From positions 15,172 through 79,171 of the forward strand of contig DASVFR010000015.1 of NCBI GenBank assembly GCA_036379955.1: a DNA stretch of 64,000 nucleotides, in the 5' to 3' direction. Position numbers and translations under genes: made by a program. The stretch is from VRUE01 sp036379955. Lineage in GTDB: Bacteria; Actinomycetota; Thermoleophilia; Solirubrobacterales; 70-9. Each line of letters begins with the position of its first letter. Position 1 is the first letter of the stretch. Below are positions 25,368 to 33,104 of the stretch, one piece after another. Under the pieces are notes generated by a model. The model was not told the origin of the DNA and did no database searches. It worked only from the letters and a program-made list of their open reading frames with translations.

Positions 25368-25934
25368 ATGGTCATCCTCCTGATCGTGATCGTCGCCGTC
25401 CTCGTCATCGGCGTCCTCTACTTCATCGCCAAGCGCAACTCGATCATCGCCTCGCGCAACCGGGTCGACGAGTCCTGGAGCGGGATCGACGTCCAGCTGA
25501 AGCGCCGCCACGACCTCGTCCCCAACCTGGTCGAGACGGTCAAGGGCTACGCCGAGCACGAGAAACAGGTCTTCGAGAAAGTGACGGCGGCGCGGGCCGA
25601 CGCGATGTCCGCCCAGGGCGTCGGCGATACCGCCAAAGCCGAGGAGAAGCTGACCGGCGCGCTGACCGACCTGCGCGCGGTTGCCGAGAACTACCCGAAC
25701 CTGCGCGCCACCGAAAACTTCCAGCAGCTGAGCCGCAACCTCTCCCAGCTTGAGGACGAAATCCAAGCCTCGCGCCGCATCTACAACTCCAACGTGCAGT
25801 CCTACAACACCGAGATCCAGCAGTTCCCCGGCTCGATCATCGCCAACCAGGGCGGCTTCACCGCACGCGAGTACTTCGAGATCGAAGACGCCACGCAGCG
25901 CGAACCGGTTTCAGTCAGCTTCGACAAAGACTGA
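25368..25934 (+). CDS. LemA family protein
   Basis: A 188-residue LemA protein: one N-terminal membrane segment (residues 2-22), then the coiled helical domain starting with NRVDESWSGIDVQLKRRHDLVPNLVETVKGY and ending with FPGSIIANQGGFTAREYFEIED. LemA proteins are membrane-anchored with the helical part outside or inside depending on species; their function is unclear. Here it is followed by rubredoxin after 29 bases, not by the TPM or peptidase genes often seen with lemA. Confidence 0.92.
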   Translation: MVILLIVIVAVLVIGVLYFIAKRNSIIASRNRVDESWSGIDVQLKRRHDLVPNLVETVKGYAEHEKQVFEKVTAARADAMSAQGVGDTAKAEEKLTGALTDLRAVAENYPNLRATENFQQLSRNLSQLEDEIQASRRIYNSNVQSYNTEIQQFPGSIIANQGGFTAREYFEIEDATQREPVSVSFDKD

Positions 25935-25963
25935 CCGGGCGATCCGCTCTAATCTTTCTTGTC

Positions 25964-26152
25964 ATGACTACAGCAACCGCAAAGCTCTGGATCTGCGAAA
26001 GCTGCGGCTTCATCTACGACCCTGAGGTCGGCGACCCCGACGGCGGCATCCCGCCCGGGACGGCCTTCGAGGACATCCCGACCGACTGGTTCTGCCCCGT
26101 TTGCGGCGCGCGCACGAGCGACTTCCGCCCGCTCGAACCCGGCGAGGCCTGA
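25964..26152 (+). CDS. Rubredoxin
   Basis: A 62-residue one-iron electron carrier. The two CX2C pairs are CESC (residues 11-14) and CPVC (44-47), with YDPEVGDPDGGIPPGTAFED and the PTDWFCPVCG signature. It probably delivers single electrons to or from a redox partner; the GMC oxidoreductase starting 20 bases downstream is the obvious candidate. Confidence 0.95.
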   Translation: MTTATAKLWICESCGFIYDPEVGDPDGGIPPGTAFEDIPTDWFCPVCGARTSDFRPLEPGEA

Positions 26153-26171
26153 GAGGGCAGCGGAGACAGCC

Positions 26172-27842
26172 GTGGCCCACGATTACGACTGGATAGTCGT
26201 CGGCTCCGGCTTCGGCGGCTCGGTCTCGGCCCTGCGCCTCGCCGAAAAGGGATACAGCGTCGGCATCCTCGAGTGCGGCAGTCGCTTCCGCGACGAGGAC
26301 TTCGCGGAGTCGACCGTCCGCCACCCACGCCGCTACTTCTGGATGCCGAAGCTCGGCATGCGCGGCATCCTGCGCATGACCTTCTTCAAGGACGTCTTCG
26401 TCGTCTCCGGCTGCGGGGTGGGCGGCGGTAGCCTCGGCTACGCCAACACGCTCTACCGGGCGCGGCCTGCCTTCTTCGAAGACGCACAGTGGGGCGAGCT
26501 GGGCGAGTGGGAACGTGAGCTTGCCCCTCACTACGACACCGCCGAACGGATGCTCGGGGTGGTCGAGTACGAGGGTCTCGGCCCGGCCGACAAGCTGCTC
26601 AAGGAGTACGGCGAGGAGATCGGGGTCGGCGAGACCTTCACCAACACCCGCGTCGGCGTCTTCTTCGACAAGCCCGGGGTGGAGGTCGAGGACCCCTTCT
26701 TCGAAGGCGAGGGCCCGCGCCGCACGGGCTGCGAGCGCTGTGGCAGCTGCATGGTCGGCTGCCGCCACGGCGCCAAGAACACGCTGATGAAGAACTACCT
26801 CTGGTTCGCCGAGAAGCTCGGCGTGCGGATCGAGCCCGAACGGCAGGTGACCGCGATCCGTCCGCTCGGCGCCGCCGACGGCTCCGACGGCTACGAGGTG
26901 ATCAGCGAGCGCTCCGGCTCGCTGCTGCGCAAGCGGCGTCGCCGCCAGACGGCGCGCGGCGTGATCGTCGCCGCCGGCGCGCTCGGCACCAACAATCTGC
27001 TCGCCAACTGCCGCCACAGCGGCGCCCTGCCGCGGCTCTCGCCGCGGCTCGGCGACCTGGTCCGCACCAACTCGGAGTCGATCCAGGCGGTCACCGCGCC
27101 GGACGACAAGCGCGACTTCAGCCGCTCGGTCGCGATCACCTCGAGCATCTACCCCGACCCCGACACCCACATCGAGGTCGTCACCTACGGCGAGGGCGGC
27201 GACGCGATGGCGGGCACGTTCACGGCGATGACCGGGCCGGGGACGAAACTGACGCGGCCGGTCAAGTGGGCGGCGGCGATCGCCCGCCATCCGCTGCGCA
27301 CCCTGCGCATGCTCCTCCCCCACCGCTGGTCGCGGCGCACCGTGATCCTGCTGGTGATGCAGACCGTCGACGCCGCGATGCACTTCCAGCCGAAGCGCAA
27401 GCTGCTCGGCCGCGGCGTGCGCCTGTCCACCAAGCAGGACGCCAGCCGCCCCAACCCCACCTACATCCCGGCCGCCGAGCAGGTCTCGCGCTGGTTCGAG
27501 CGGCGCACGGGCGGCGTCGCCCAGAGCGCGATCACCGAGTCGGTCCGCAACATCCCCTCGACCGCCCACATCCTCGGCGGCGCCGTCGTCGGCGCCGACG
27601 CCGAGCGCGGCGTGGTCGACACCGCCAACCGGGTCTTCGGCTACGAGAACCTGATGGTCTGCGACGGCGCCGCGATCCCGGCCAACCCAGGCGTCAACCC
27701 GAGCCTGACGATCACCGCCAAGGCTGAGCACGCCATGAGCCTGATCCCTCCAAGGGAGGAGGGATCAGAGCCGCGCCACCTGCCCGAGGCGGCGCGGCCG
27801 GCCGGGGTAGGTCTTGCTCAGCCGGCCTCGGCGAGGCGCTGA
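26172..27842 (+). CDS. GMC family oxidoreductase, cholesterol-oxidase-like
   Basis: A 556-residue FAD enzyme. The dinucleotide-binding VGSGFGGSVSALRLAEKG is at residues 10-27, VVSGCGVGGGSLGYANTLY follows, and the C-terminal GMC block has ILGGAVVGAD, VCDGAAIPANPGVNPSLTI. Between them, around residue 190, CERCGSCMVGCRHGAKNTL has CX2CX2CX3C spacing, like a ferredoxin cluster; comparable segments occur in ChoD-type actinobacterial relatives. Substrates are likely sterols or other alcohols. GTG start; 3' end overlaps the converging sod gene by 25 bases. Probably co-transcribed with rubredoxin. Confidence 0.88.
   Translation: MAHDYDWIVVGSGFGGSVSALRLAEKGYSVGILECGSRFRDEDFAESTVRHPRRYFWMPKLGMRGILRMTFFKDVFVVSGCGVGGGSLGYANTLYRARPAFFEDAQWGELGEWERELAPHYDTAERMLGVVEYEGLGPADKLLKEYGEEIGVGETFTNTRVGVFFDKPGVEVEDPFFEGEGPRRTGCERCGSCMVGCRHGAKNTLMKNYLWFAEKLGVRIEPERQVTAIRPLGAADGSDGYEVISERSGSLLRKRRRRQTARGVIVAAGALGTNNLLANCRHSGALPRLSPRLGDLVRTNSESIQAVTAPDDKRDFSRSVAITSSIYPDPDTHIEVVTYGEGGDAMAGTFTAMTGPGTKLTRPVKWAAAIARHPLRTLRMLLPHRWSRRTVILLVMQTVDAAMHFQPKRKLLGRGVRLSTKQDASRPNPTYIPAAEQVSRWFERRTGGVAQSAITESVRNIPSTAHILGGAVVGADAERGVVDTANRVFGYENLMVCDGAAIPANPGVNPSLTITAKAEHAMSLIPPREEGSEPRHLPEAARPAGVGLAQPASARR
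27742..27769. terminator. 11-bp hairpin inside the GMC gene end, downstream of sod
   Basis: CTGATCCCTCC (27742-27752) pairs perfectly with GGAGGGATCAG (27759-27769) around a 6-base loop. It lies in the last codons of the GMC gene and about 50 bases past the sod stop on the opposite strand, so it may terminate the sod transcript. No T-run follows on either strand. Confidence 0.4.
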
Positions 27843-28423
27843 GTTACGAAGTCCCAGTTGACTACGTTCCAGAACGCATCGATGTAGTCGGGACGGCGGT
27901 TCTGGTACTTGAGGTAGTAGGCGTGCTCCCAGACGTCGCAGCCGAGCAGTGGCACGCTGCCGTCGGAGACGGGCGAGTCCTGGTTCGGGGTCGAGACGAC
28001 GGCTAGCCCGGAGCTGTCCTTGACCAGCCAGGCCCAGCCGGAGCCGAAACGGGCGATGCCGGCGTTCTTGAACTCCTCCTTGAAGGAGTCGAAGGAGCCG
28101 AAGGTCTCGTCGATCGCCGCGCCCAGGTCGCCGCTCGGAGCGCCGCCGCCTTCGGGGCTCAGCATCTGCCAGAAGAGAGTGTGGTTGTAATGACCGCCGG
28201 CGTTGTTGCGCACCGGGCCCTGCACGTCCCCCGGCAGGCTCGAGAGGTTGCGCAGCACGTCCTCGACCTCGCGGTCGGCCCACTCGGTTCCCTCCAAGGC
28301 CGCGTTCGCCTTGTCGACGTATGCCTGGTGGTGCTTGTCGTGGTGGACGCGCATCGTCGCCTCGTCGATGTGGGGCTCGAGCGCGTCGTACGCGTAGGGC
28401 AGATCGGGAACCGAAAAGGCCAT
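27818..28423 (-). CDS. sodA: Superoxide dismutase (Fe/Mn)
   Basis: A 201-residue Fe/Mn superoxide dismutase. Metal ligands: His27 in MRVHHDKHHQAYV, the second histidine in NNAGGHYNHTLFW, and Asp and His in LLGCDVWEHAYYLKY. The Gly-Gly and Gln positions that separate Fe from Mn enzymes do not give a firm metal assignment by eye. No signal peptide, so cytoplasmic. A good ribosome binding site (GAGGAGA) precedes the ATG. It is divergent from the sigma factor gene. Confidence 0.95.
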   Translation of the reverse strand: MAFSVPDLPYAYDALEPHIDEATMRVHHDKHHQAYVDKANAALEGTEWADREVEDVLRNLSSLPGDVQGPVRNNAGGHYNHTLFWQMLSPEGGGAPSGDLGAAIDETFGSFDSFKEEFKNAGIARFGSGWAWLVKDSSGLAVVSTPNQDSPVSDGSVPLLGCDVWEHAYYLKYQNRRPDYIDAFWNVVNWDFVTQRLAEAG

Positions 28424-28438
28424 CTGGCGTCTCCTCTT

Positions 28439-28467
28439 GTTTCTGGACTGGGTTGTACCGGGGGTAA
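28439..28467 (+). promoter_or_regulatory. Possible SigF/SigB-type promoter for the sigma gene
   Basis: GTTT at 28439-28442 and GGGTAA at 28462-28467 with a 19-base spacer, 45 bases upstream of the sigma factor ATG. The pair resembles the GTTT...GGGTA promoters of SigB/SigF-type factors, but the spacer is longer than usual. Autoregulation is the inference. Confidence 0.3.
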
Positions 28468-28511
28468 AGCTTGGTACGGAGCCTACCGCGCCGGGTACCT
28501 AAGCTGACTGG

Positions 28512-29258
28512 ATGGAGGTGCGCAATGAAGCTCGGCTCTGGGAGGAGTTCGCTCGGACGCGCGACCCTGCTCTGCGCGAGCAGTTGGTCGAACGCAACAT
28601 GGCCTTCGCCAAGCGCCTGGCGCTGCGCTACCGCGGCGCCAGCGAGTCCTTCGACGACCTGCTGCAGGTCGCCAACCTCGGGCTGATCAACGCCGTCGAC
28701 CGCTTCGATCCCGAGCGGGGCATTCCGTTCACCGCCTTCGCCTCGCCGACGATCCTCGGCGAACTGAAGCGCCACTTCCGCGACCGGGTCTGGACCGTGC
28801 GGGTGCCGCGCGGCCTGCACGACCGGATGGCCGAAGTGGACAAGGCGATCACCGAGCTGACCAAGCTGCTGCAGCGCTCGCCGTCGGTCGGCGAGATCGC
28901 CGAGCTTCTCGAGGTCGAGCAGACCGACGTACTCGAAGTGCTGGAGGCCAACCACAACCGCCGCCCGCTCTCGCTCGACCGGCCGCTCGGCGGCGACGAG
29001 TCCGACGAGGCGCCGCCCTCGGAGTGGGTCGGGGAGACGGACGCGCGCTTCGAGCTCGTCGAGGGCCGGGTCGCGCTGGAGGAGGCACTGCCCTTCCTCG
29101 AGGAGCGCGAGCGCGTCGTCCTGCGGCTGCGCTTCGTCGACGACCTCACCCAGTCGCAGATCGCCGAGAAGATCGGCCACTCGCAGATGCACGTCTCGCG
29201 CATCCTGCGCCGGGCGCTGGCCCATATCCGGGAGCGGATCGAGGAGACGGAAGGCTAG
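28512..29258 (+). CDS. RNA polymerase sigma factor, SigB/SigF/SigG type
   Basis: A 248-residue group-3 sigma-70 factor with regions 2, 3 and 4. Region 2 is NMAFAKRLALRYRGASESFDDLLQVANLGLINAVDRFDPERG, in which DDLLQ is the core-binding motif, followed by FASPTILGELKRHFRDRVWTVRVPRG; region 3 is at about 115-160 and region 4 ends with LTQSQIAEKIGHSQMHVSRILRRAL. This class controls general stress responses in actinobacteria. It converges on an anti-sigma-like ATPase gene, its probable partner. Confidence 0.93.
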   Translation: MEVRNEARLWEEFARTRDPALREQLVERNMAFAKRLALRYRGASESFDDLLQVANLGLINAVDRFDPERGIPFTAFASPTILGELKRHFRDRVWTVRVPRGLHDRMAEVDKAITELTKLLQRSPSVGEIAELLEVEQTDVLEVLEANHNRRPLSLDRPLGGDESDEAPPSEWVGETDARFELVEGRVALEEALPFLEERERVVLRLRFVDDLTQSQIAEKIGHSQMHVSRILRRALAHIRERIEETEG

Positions 29259-29259
29259 C

Positions 29260-29327
29260 GGACGTCGGGGGGCGGGTCTCCGGGCCGGCTTCGCCGGGAG
29301 TTCCCGGAGACCCGCCCCCCGACGTCC
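29260..29327. terminator. Nested palindrome with 25-bp arms between sigma and anti-sigma genes
   Basis: Perfect 25-bp arms at 29260-29284 and 29303-29327 enclose an inner CCGGC-TTC-GCCGG hairpin. The element starts 2 bases after the sigma stop and ends 5 bases before the stop of the converging anti-sigma gene. It is placed as a bidirectional terminator but is GC-only, with no T-run. The arm contains GGGCGGGTC, partly shared with the long nested palindromes beside the NUDIX gene. Confidence 0.65.
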
Positions 29328-29331
29328 TCGG

Positions 29332-30168
29332 CTACCTCCACCTGATCAGGAGATAATCGCCGTCCTCGGCGGCCTCGGTGTTGAGCTCGTCGGCCAGCGA
29401 CTCGACCGAGGCGCCAATGCTGGGGAGCTCCAAGGCGCGGCGGACTTCCTCGGCACCGCCCTTGTCCATCGGCCCGAGCCGCAGCTCGAACCCCTCCTCG
29501 CTTTCCTCGAGGTCGAAGCGGACGCAGCCATCGGCGAAGCGCCCGGGCGCGGCGACCGCGATCGCATCCGTGAGCAGAACCGCGTCGGAGAGGCGGTCGA
29601 TCGGAAGGTCACGGCGGGCTGCGAGGGCGCCTACCAGGCGGGCCAGGACGGGCTCGAGCAGCTCGGCGTTGCCGACGGCGATCTCGGTACCGGTAACGGC
29701 CGGTGCCAGCACCGCCTCCCCCCCGGCTCCGTCGGCGCCGCCGCCTTGCAGGGGAATGCGCATCGTCACCTCGGTGCCGCGGCTGAGGCCGCCGGAGATG
29801 CTGAAGCTGGCCGAGAGCGCCGCGATCAACGACAGGCCGAGCCGCAGGCTGGAGCGCTCCGAGCCGGCTTCGGGGCTGATGCCGGAGCCGCTGTCGCTGA
29901 CCGTGACCGTGATCCCCCCGCTGTCCGGCTCGGCTTCGACCAGAAGCGGGCCCGGGGCGCTCCCCCCGTTCGGATAGGCGTGAACTACGACGTTCGTGCA
30001 GGCCTCCGTGACCACCGTCTTCAGATCGGCGACTCCGGCCTCGTCCATGCCGATCCGCTCAGCGAGCCCGGCCAGCGCGTGACGCACGACGGCGACGTTC
30101 TCCGCCCGCGCCGCGAGCCTCATCCTCAGCCCCGTGGGGGTGTCACTGATCCCGTTCTCGTTTGCCAT
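29332..30168 (-). CDS. Anti-sigma factor / RsbW-like serine kinase ATPase
   Basis: A 278-residue protein. Residues 15-145 are a GHKL ATPase domain of the RsbW/SpoIIAB type: N-box VVTEACTNVVVHAYPNGG, G1 box VSDSGSGI, and LRLGLSLIAALSASFSI with GTEVTMRI at the end. RsbW proteins bind and inhibit SigB-type factors and phosphorylate an anti-anti-sigma protein. The additional C-terminal region of about 120 residues (from GNAELLEPVLARLVG) is a second, diverged domain of unknown role. It faces the sigma gene, the likely target. Confidence 0.85.
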   Translation of the reverse strand: MANENGISDTPTGLRMRLAARAENVAVVRHALAGLAERIGMDEAGVADLKTVVTEACTNVVVHAYPNGGSAPGPLLVEAEPDSGGITVTVSDSGSGISPEAGSERSSLRLGLSLIAALSASFSISGGLSRGTEVTMRIPLQGGGADGAGGEAVLAPAVTGTEIAVGNAELLEPVLARLVGALAARRDLPIDRLSDAVLLTDAIAVAAPGRFADGCVRFDLEESEEGFELRLGPMDKGGAEEVRRALELPSIGASVESLADELNTEAAEDGDYLLIRWR

Positions 30169-30236
30169 TGCATTCGTCTCGCACCTTAGAAAGGGCGCTT
30201 CCCGAGTGCGAGGATAGCCGCACCTTGTTGGATTTC

Positions 30237-30262
30237 GTACCCAAGCTGGCGGGGGTCAAAAC
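30237..30262 (-). promoter_or_regulatory. Possible SigF-type promoter for the anti-sigma gene
   Basis: On the minus strand GTTT (30262-30259) and GGGTAC (30242-30237) are separated by 16 bases, close to the GGWWT-N16/17-GGGTAY pattern described for mycobacterial SigF. It lies about 70 bases upstream of the anti-sigma start, as expected if the sigma factor drives its own inhibitor. Confidence 0.45.
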
Positions 30263-30267
30263 AGGTA

Positions 30268-31383
30268 TTACGGGCTACTGCGCAAGGCGCGGGCGGAGGC
30301 GCGGGGGACGGTGCGGGCGTTGCCGCCGGTCCAAGCGTTGAAGCGGTACCAGGAGGGCTTGGCTTCGCGGTGAGAGGTGAGCAGGCCGGCCGAGTCGCAG
30401 AACTGGCAGGAACCGGCCTGATCGGTCCAGGAGAACCACCAGACGCCGCCGATCCGCCAGCGCAGGCGGTTGGCGCTCAGCATGGCGAAGGCTTGGTCGA
30501 GTTCGCGCGCCTGGCCGCGCGGGCCGCGCTCCCAGCGCGACTCGTAGCCGGCCGATCCCCAGCCCATCTCGGTTATGTAGAGGGGGGTGGCAGCGTCGCC
30601 GTATGCCCGCATCGTCCCGCGCAGCGCTTCGATCTCGCCGCGCAGAGAGGCGGCGGAGGCGACGTAGGGGTGCAGGGCGACCCCGTCGAACCAGCGCTCG
30701 ATCCCGGGCCGCGCGTAGAGGCCGGCAAGGAAGACGGGGGAGGCGACGTTGGGCGGGATCTGCAGCGGTCGTCCGAAGAGGCCGCCGAGGATCACCGTCG
30801 AGCCCGGGTCGAGCCGGTGCAGGAGGCGGCCCGAGATTTCGATCATGCGGGCGAAGCGCGCGGGGTCGGGCTGGCGGGAGAAGGTGACGATGTTCTCCTC
30901 GTTCCAGATCTCCCACTGGCGGACCGGCAATTCCGGCAGGTCGGGGTTTTCGCGCCAGAACCTCCCCCCCGGGCCGTAGCGCAGCTCGGCCGTGCTCAGG
31001 AAGCGCAGCCACTCGTGCCGCTGGCGAGCGCTGGCGACCGGCTCGCCGCCGAGACGGGGCGAGACCCAGCTCGGGGTGCCCCAGACGAAGGGGAAGGCGA
31101 CCATTCCCTGTTCGGCCGCTAGACCGATCTGTTCGTCGAGCCACCACCATTGCGGATCGCGGCGGTCGCGAGCGCGCGGCTCGACCTGCGCCCAGTTGAG
31201 CGGCAGCCGCACGCTCTCGATCCCGGCTTCGCGCATTAGCGCGTAGTCTTCGGCTCCGGTCTGGCCCTGGGGCGAGATGCCGAAGAAGCCGAGTGGCGCG
31301 CGGGCGCCGAGGCTGGCTGTGGCGGGTGCAAGCGCCAGCAGGGCGGCGCAGACGCCGAGGAGGAGGATCGCGAGCCTTCGCAT
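30268..31383 (-). CDS. Secreted TIM-barrel glycoside hydrolase-like protein
   Basis: A 371-residue protein with a signal peptide (MRRLAILLLGVCAALLALAP, likely cleaved after ATA). The mature part is a clan GH-A barrel: the acid/base candidate is in WEIWNEEN at about residue 160 and the nucleophile candidate in LYITEMGWGSAG near 280, with VALHPY between them. It resembles GH39/GH5-like actinobacterial proteins; the substrate is unknown. A second protein of this type lies at 35128-36579. ATG start. Confidence 0.8.
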   Translation of the reverse strand: MRRLAILLLGVCAALLALAPATASLGARAPLGFFGISPQGQTGAEDYALMREAGIESVRLPLNWAQVEPRARDRRDPQWWWLDEQIGLAAEQGMVAFPFVWGTPSWVSPRLGGEPVASARQRHEWLRFLSTAELRYGPGGRFWRENPDLPELPVRQWEIWNEENIVTFSRQPDPARFARMIEISGRLLHRLDPGSTVILGGLFGRPLQIPPNVASPVFLAGLYARPGIERWFDGVALHPYVASAASLRGEIEALRGTMRAYGDAATPLYITEMGWGSAGYESRWERGPRGQARELDQAFAMLSANRLRWRIGGVWWFSWTDQAGSCQFCDSAGLLTSHREAKPSWYRFNAWTGGNARTVPRASARALRSSP

Positions 31384-31416
31384 GCGGCGGGATATTGTTG
31401 CAACCCGGCTCGGCGG

Positions 31417-32931
31417 TCAGGCCGAGGCGAGCGCGGCATCGTCGTAGCCGCTGCGGGTCGCCGGGCCCGAGAACTGCATCGCGCCGTCCTCGAGCGAATC
31501 GTTCCGAATCGCGCGCCGGTCGAGGACGTAGTTCTGGCGCAGCTTCCAGGGCTCCTTCGAGCCCTGCTTGGGGAACTGCTCGAGCGAGCGCAGGACGTAG
31601 CCGGAGGTGAAGTCGAGCAGCGGCGCCTCCTCGACGCTCGGGTCGCTCACCTCGGGCACGCTCTTCACGTAGCCGTAGGCGTCCATATGGGCGAGCAGGC
31701 GGCAGACGTACTCGGAGGTGAGGTCGGCCTTCAGCGTCCAGGAGGCGTTGGTGTAGCCGACCGTGAAGGCGCAGTTGGGGACGCCGCTGAGCATCATCCC
31801 CTTGTAGGTCATCGTCTTCGGCAGCTCGACCGGGCGCCCGTCGACGACCAGCTCCATGCCGCCGAGGAAGAGCAGGTTGAGGCCGGTGGCGGTGACGATC
31901 ACGTCGGCGTCGAGCCGCTCGCCTGAGTCGAGCTCGATCCCGCCCTCGTCGAAGGTCGCGATCGTGTCGGTGGCGACCGAGGCGCTGCCCTCGCGCAGAA
32001 CGCGGAAGAGGTCGCCGTTGGGGACGAGGCACATGCGCTGGTCCCAGGGGTCGTAGCGGGGTTTGAAGTGAGTGTCGACGTCGTATCCGGGCGGCAGCGC
32101 CGCTTCGACTCCTTTGCGGATGAAGCGCTTGACGACATCCGGACGGCGGCGGCTGAGCTGGTAGAAGAAGGTCTGGACGAGGACGTTCTTCCAGCGCACG
32201 GCCGGATAGACGAAGCGGTCGGGCAGAAAGCGACGCAAGGCCCTCGCAAGCGGGTCCTCGGCCGGCAACGAGGCGATGTAGGTGGGCGAGCGCTGCAGCA
32301 TCGTCACGTGGGCGGCGGCCTCGGCCATCGCCGGGACGAGAGTGACGGCGGTGGCGCCGCTGCCGATCACGACGACGCGCTTGCCAGCGTAGTCGAGGTC
32401 CTCGGGCCAGTACTGCGGATGGACGACCTCGCCGCGAAAGCGCTCGCGACCGGGGAACTCGGGCGTGTAGCCCTCGTCGTAGCGGTAGTAGCCGCTGCAG
32501 ACCCAGAGGTAGCGGGTGGTGACGACGATGCGCTCGTCGCCATCGGCGCGCTCGGCTTCGACGGTCCAGAGCGAGTCCTTGCTCGACCACTCGGCGCGCA
32601 CGACCCGGTGCCCGTAGCGGATGTGGCGCTCGATCCCACCCTCGCGGGCGGTCTCACGCACGTACTCGAGGATCGAGCCGCCGTCGCTGATCGTCTTCGT
32701 CCGCGTCCAGGGCCGGAAGCGGTAGCCGAGCGTGTGCATGTCGGAATCCGAGCGGATGCCCGGATAGCGAAACAGGTCCCAGGTGCCGCCCAGCTCGTCG
32801 CGCGCCTCGAAGAGCGCGTAGCCGCGCGCTGGGAAGGCCTCCTGCAGATGGTGCGCGGCGCCGATGCCGGAGAGCCCGGCGCCGACGATCAGCACGTCGA
32901 GGTGCTCGCTCTGTCGCTCGACGGCGGTCAA
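31417..32931 (-). CDS. Flavin monooxygenase, Baeyer-Villiger type (EthA-like)
   Basis: A 504-residue two-Rossmann monooxygenase. The FAD site is VGAGLSGIGAAHHLQ near residue 16, the NADPH site is VVIGSGATAVTLVPAMAE near 190, and between them FRGEVVHPQYWPED matches the Baeyer-Villiger fingerprint FXGXXXHXXXW(P/D). It also carries FRYPGIRSDSDMHTLGY typical of EthA-like enzymes. It probably oxygenates ketones or thioamides; the natural substrate is unknown. TTG start. It is upstream of the secreted hydrolase on the same strand, with a 33-base gap. Confidence 0.9.
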   Translation of the reverse strand: MTAVERQSEHLDVLIVGAGLSGIGAAHHLQEAFPARGYALFEARDELGGTWDLFRYPGIRSDSDMHTLGYRFRPWTRTKTISDGGSILEYVRETAREGGIERHIRYGHRVVRAEWSSKDSLWTVEAERADGDERIVVTTRYLWVCSGYYRYDEGYTPEFPGRERFRGEVVHPQYWPEDLDYAGKRVVVIGSGATAVTLVPAMAEAAAHVTMLQRSPTYIASLPAEDPLARALRRFLPDRFVYPAVRWKNVLVQTFFYQLSRRRPDVVKRFIRKGVEAALPPGYDVDTHFKPRYDPWDQRMCLVPNGDLFRVLREGSASVATDTIATFDEGGIELDSGERLDADVIVTATGLNLLFLGGMELVVDGRPVELPKTMTYKGMMLSGVPNCAFTVGYTNASWTLKADLTSEYVCRLLAHMDAYGYVKSVPEVSDPSVEEAPLLDFTSGYVLRSLEQFPKQGSKEPWKLRQNYVLDRRAIRNDSLEDGAMQFSGPATRSGYDDAALASA

Positions 32932-33039
32932 GGCACCGGGAATTCTCTCATGACGCCCCCGTAAAGGCGAAGCGATCGGCAGGGCTCGATGAGAAGGAGA
33001 GTCAGCTCTGCGAGCGGATCGGAAGAAGAGCCCTCAACG

Positions 33040-33079
33040 CCAAAGAGCCCCGGAGCCTTGCGGCTCCGGGGCTCTTTGG
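33040..33079 (-). terminator. Strong hairpin terminator
   Basis: Perfect 18-bp arms (33040-33057 and 33062-33079, beginning CCAAAGAGCCCCGGAGCC) around a 4-base loop. It lies 25 bases past the stop of the InlB-like secreted protein gene on the minus strand. The stem ends in CTCTTTGG, giving a short T-rich end, so an intrinsic terminator is the likely function. Confidence 0.7.
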
Positions 33080-33104
33080 TTGTGCAGTGCTACCTAGCTG
33101 GTGG

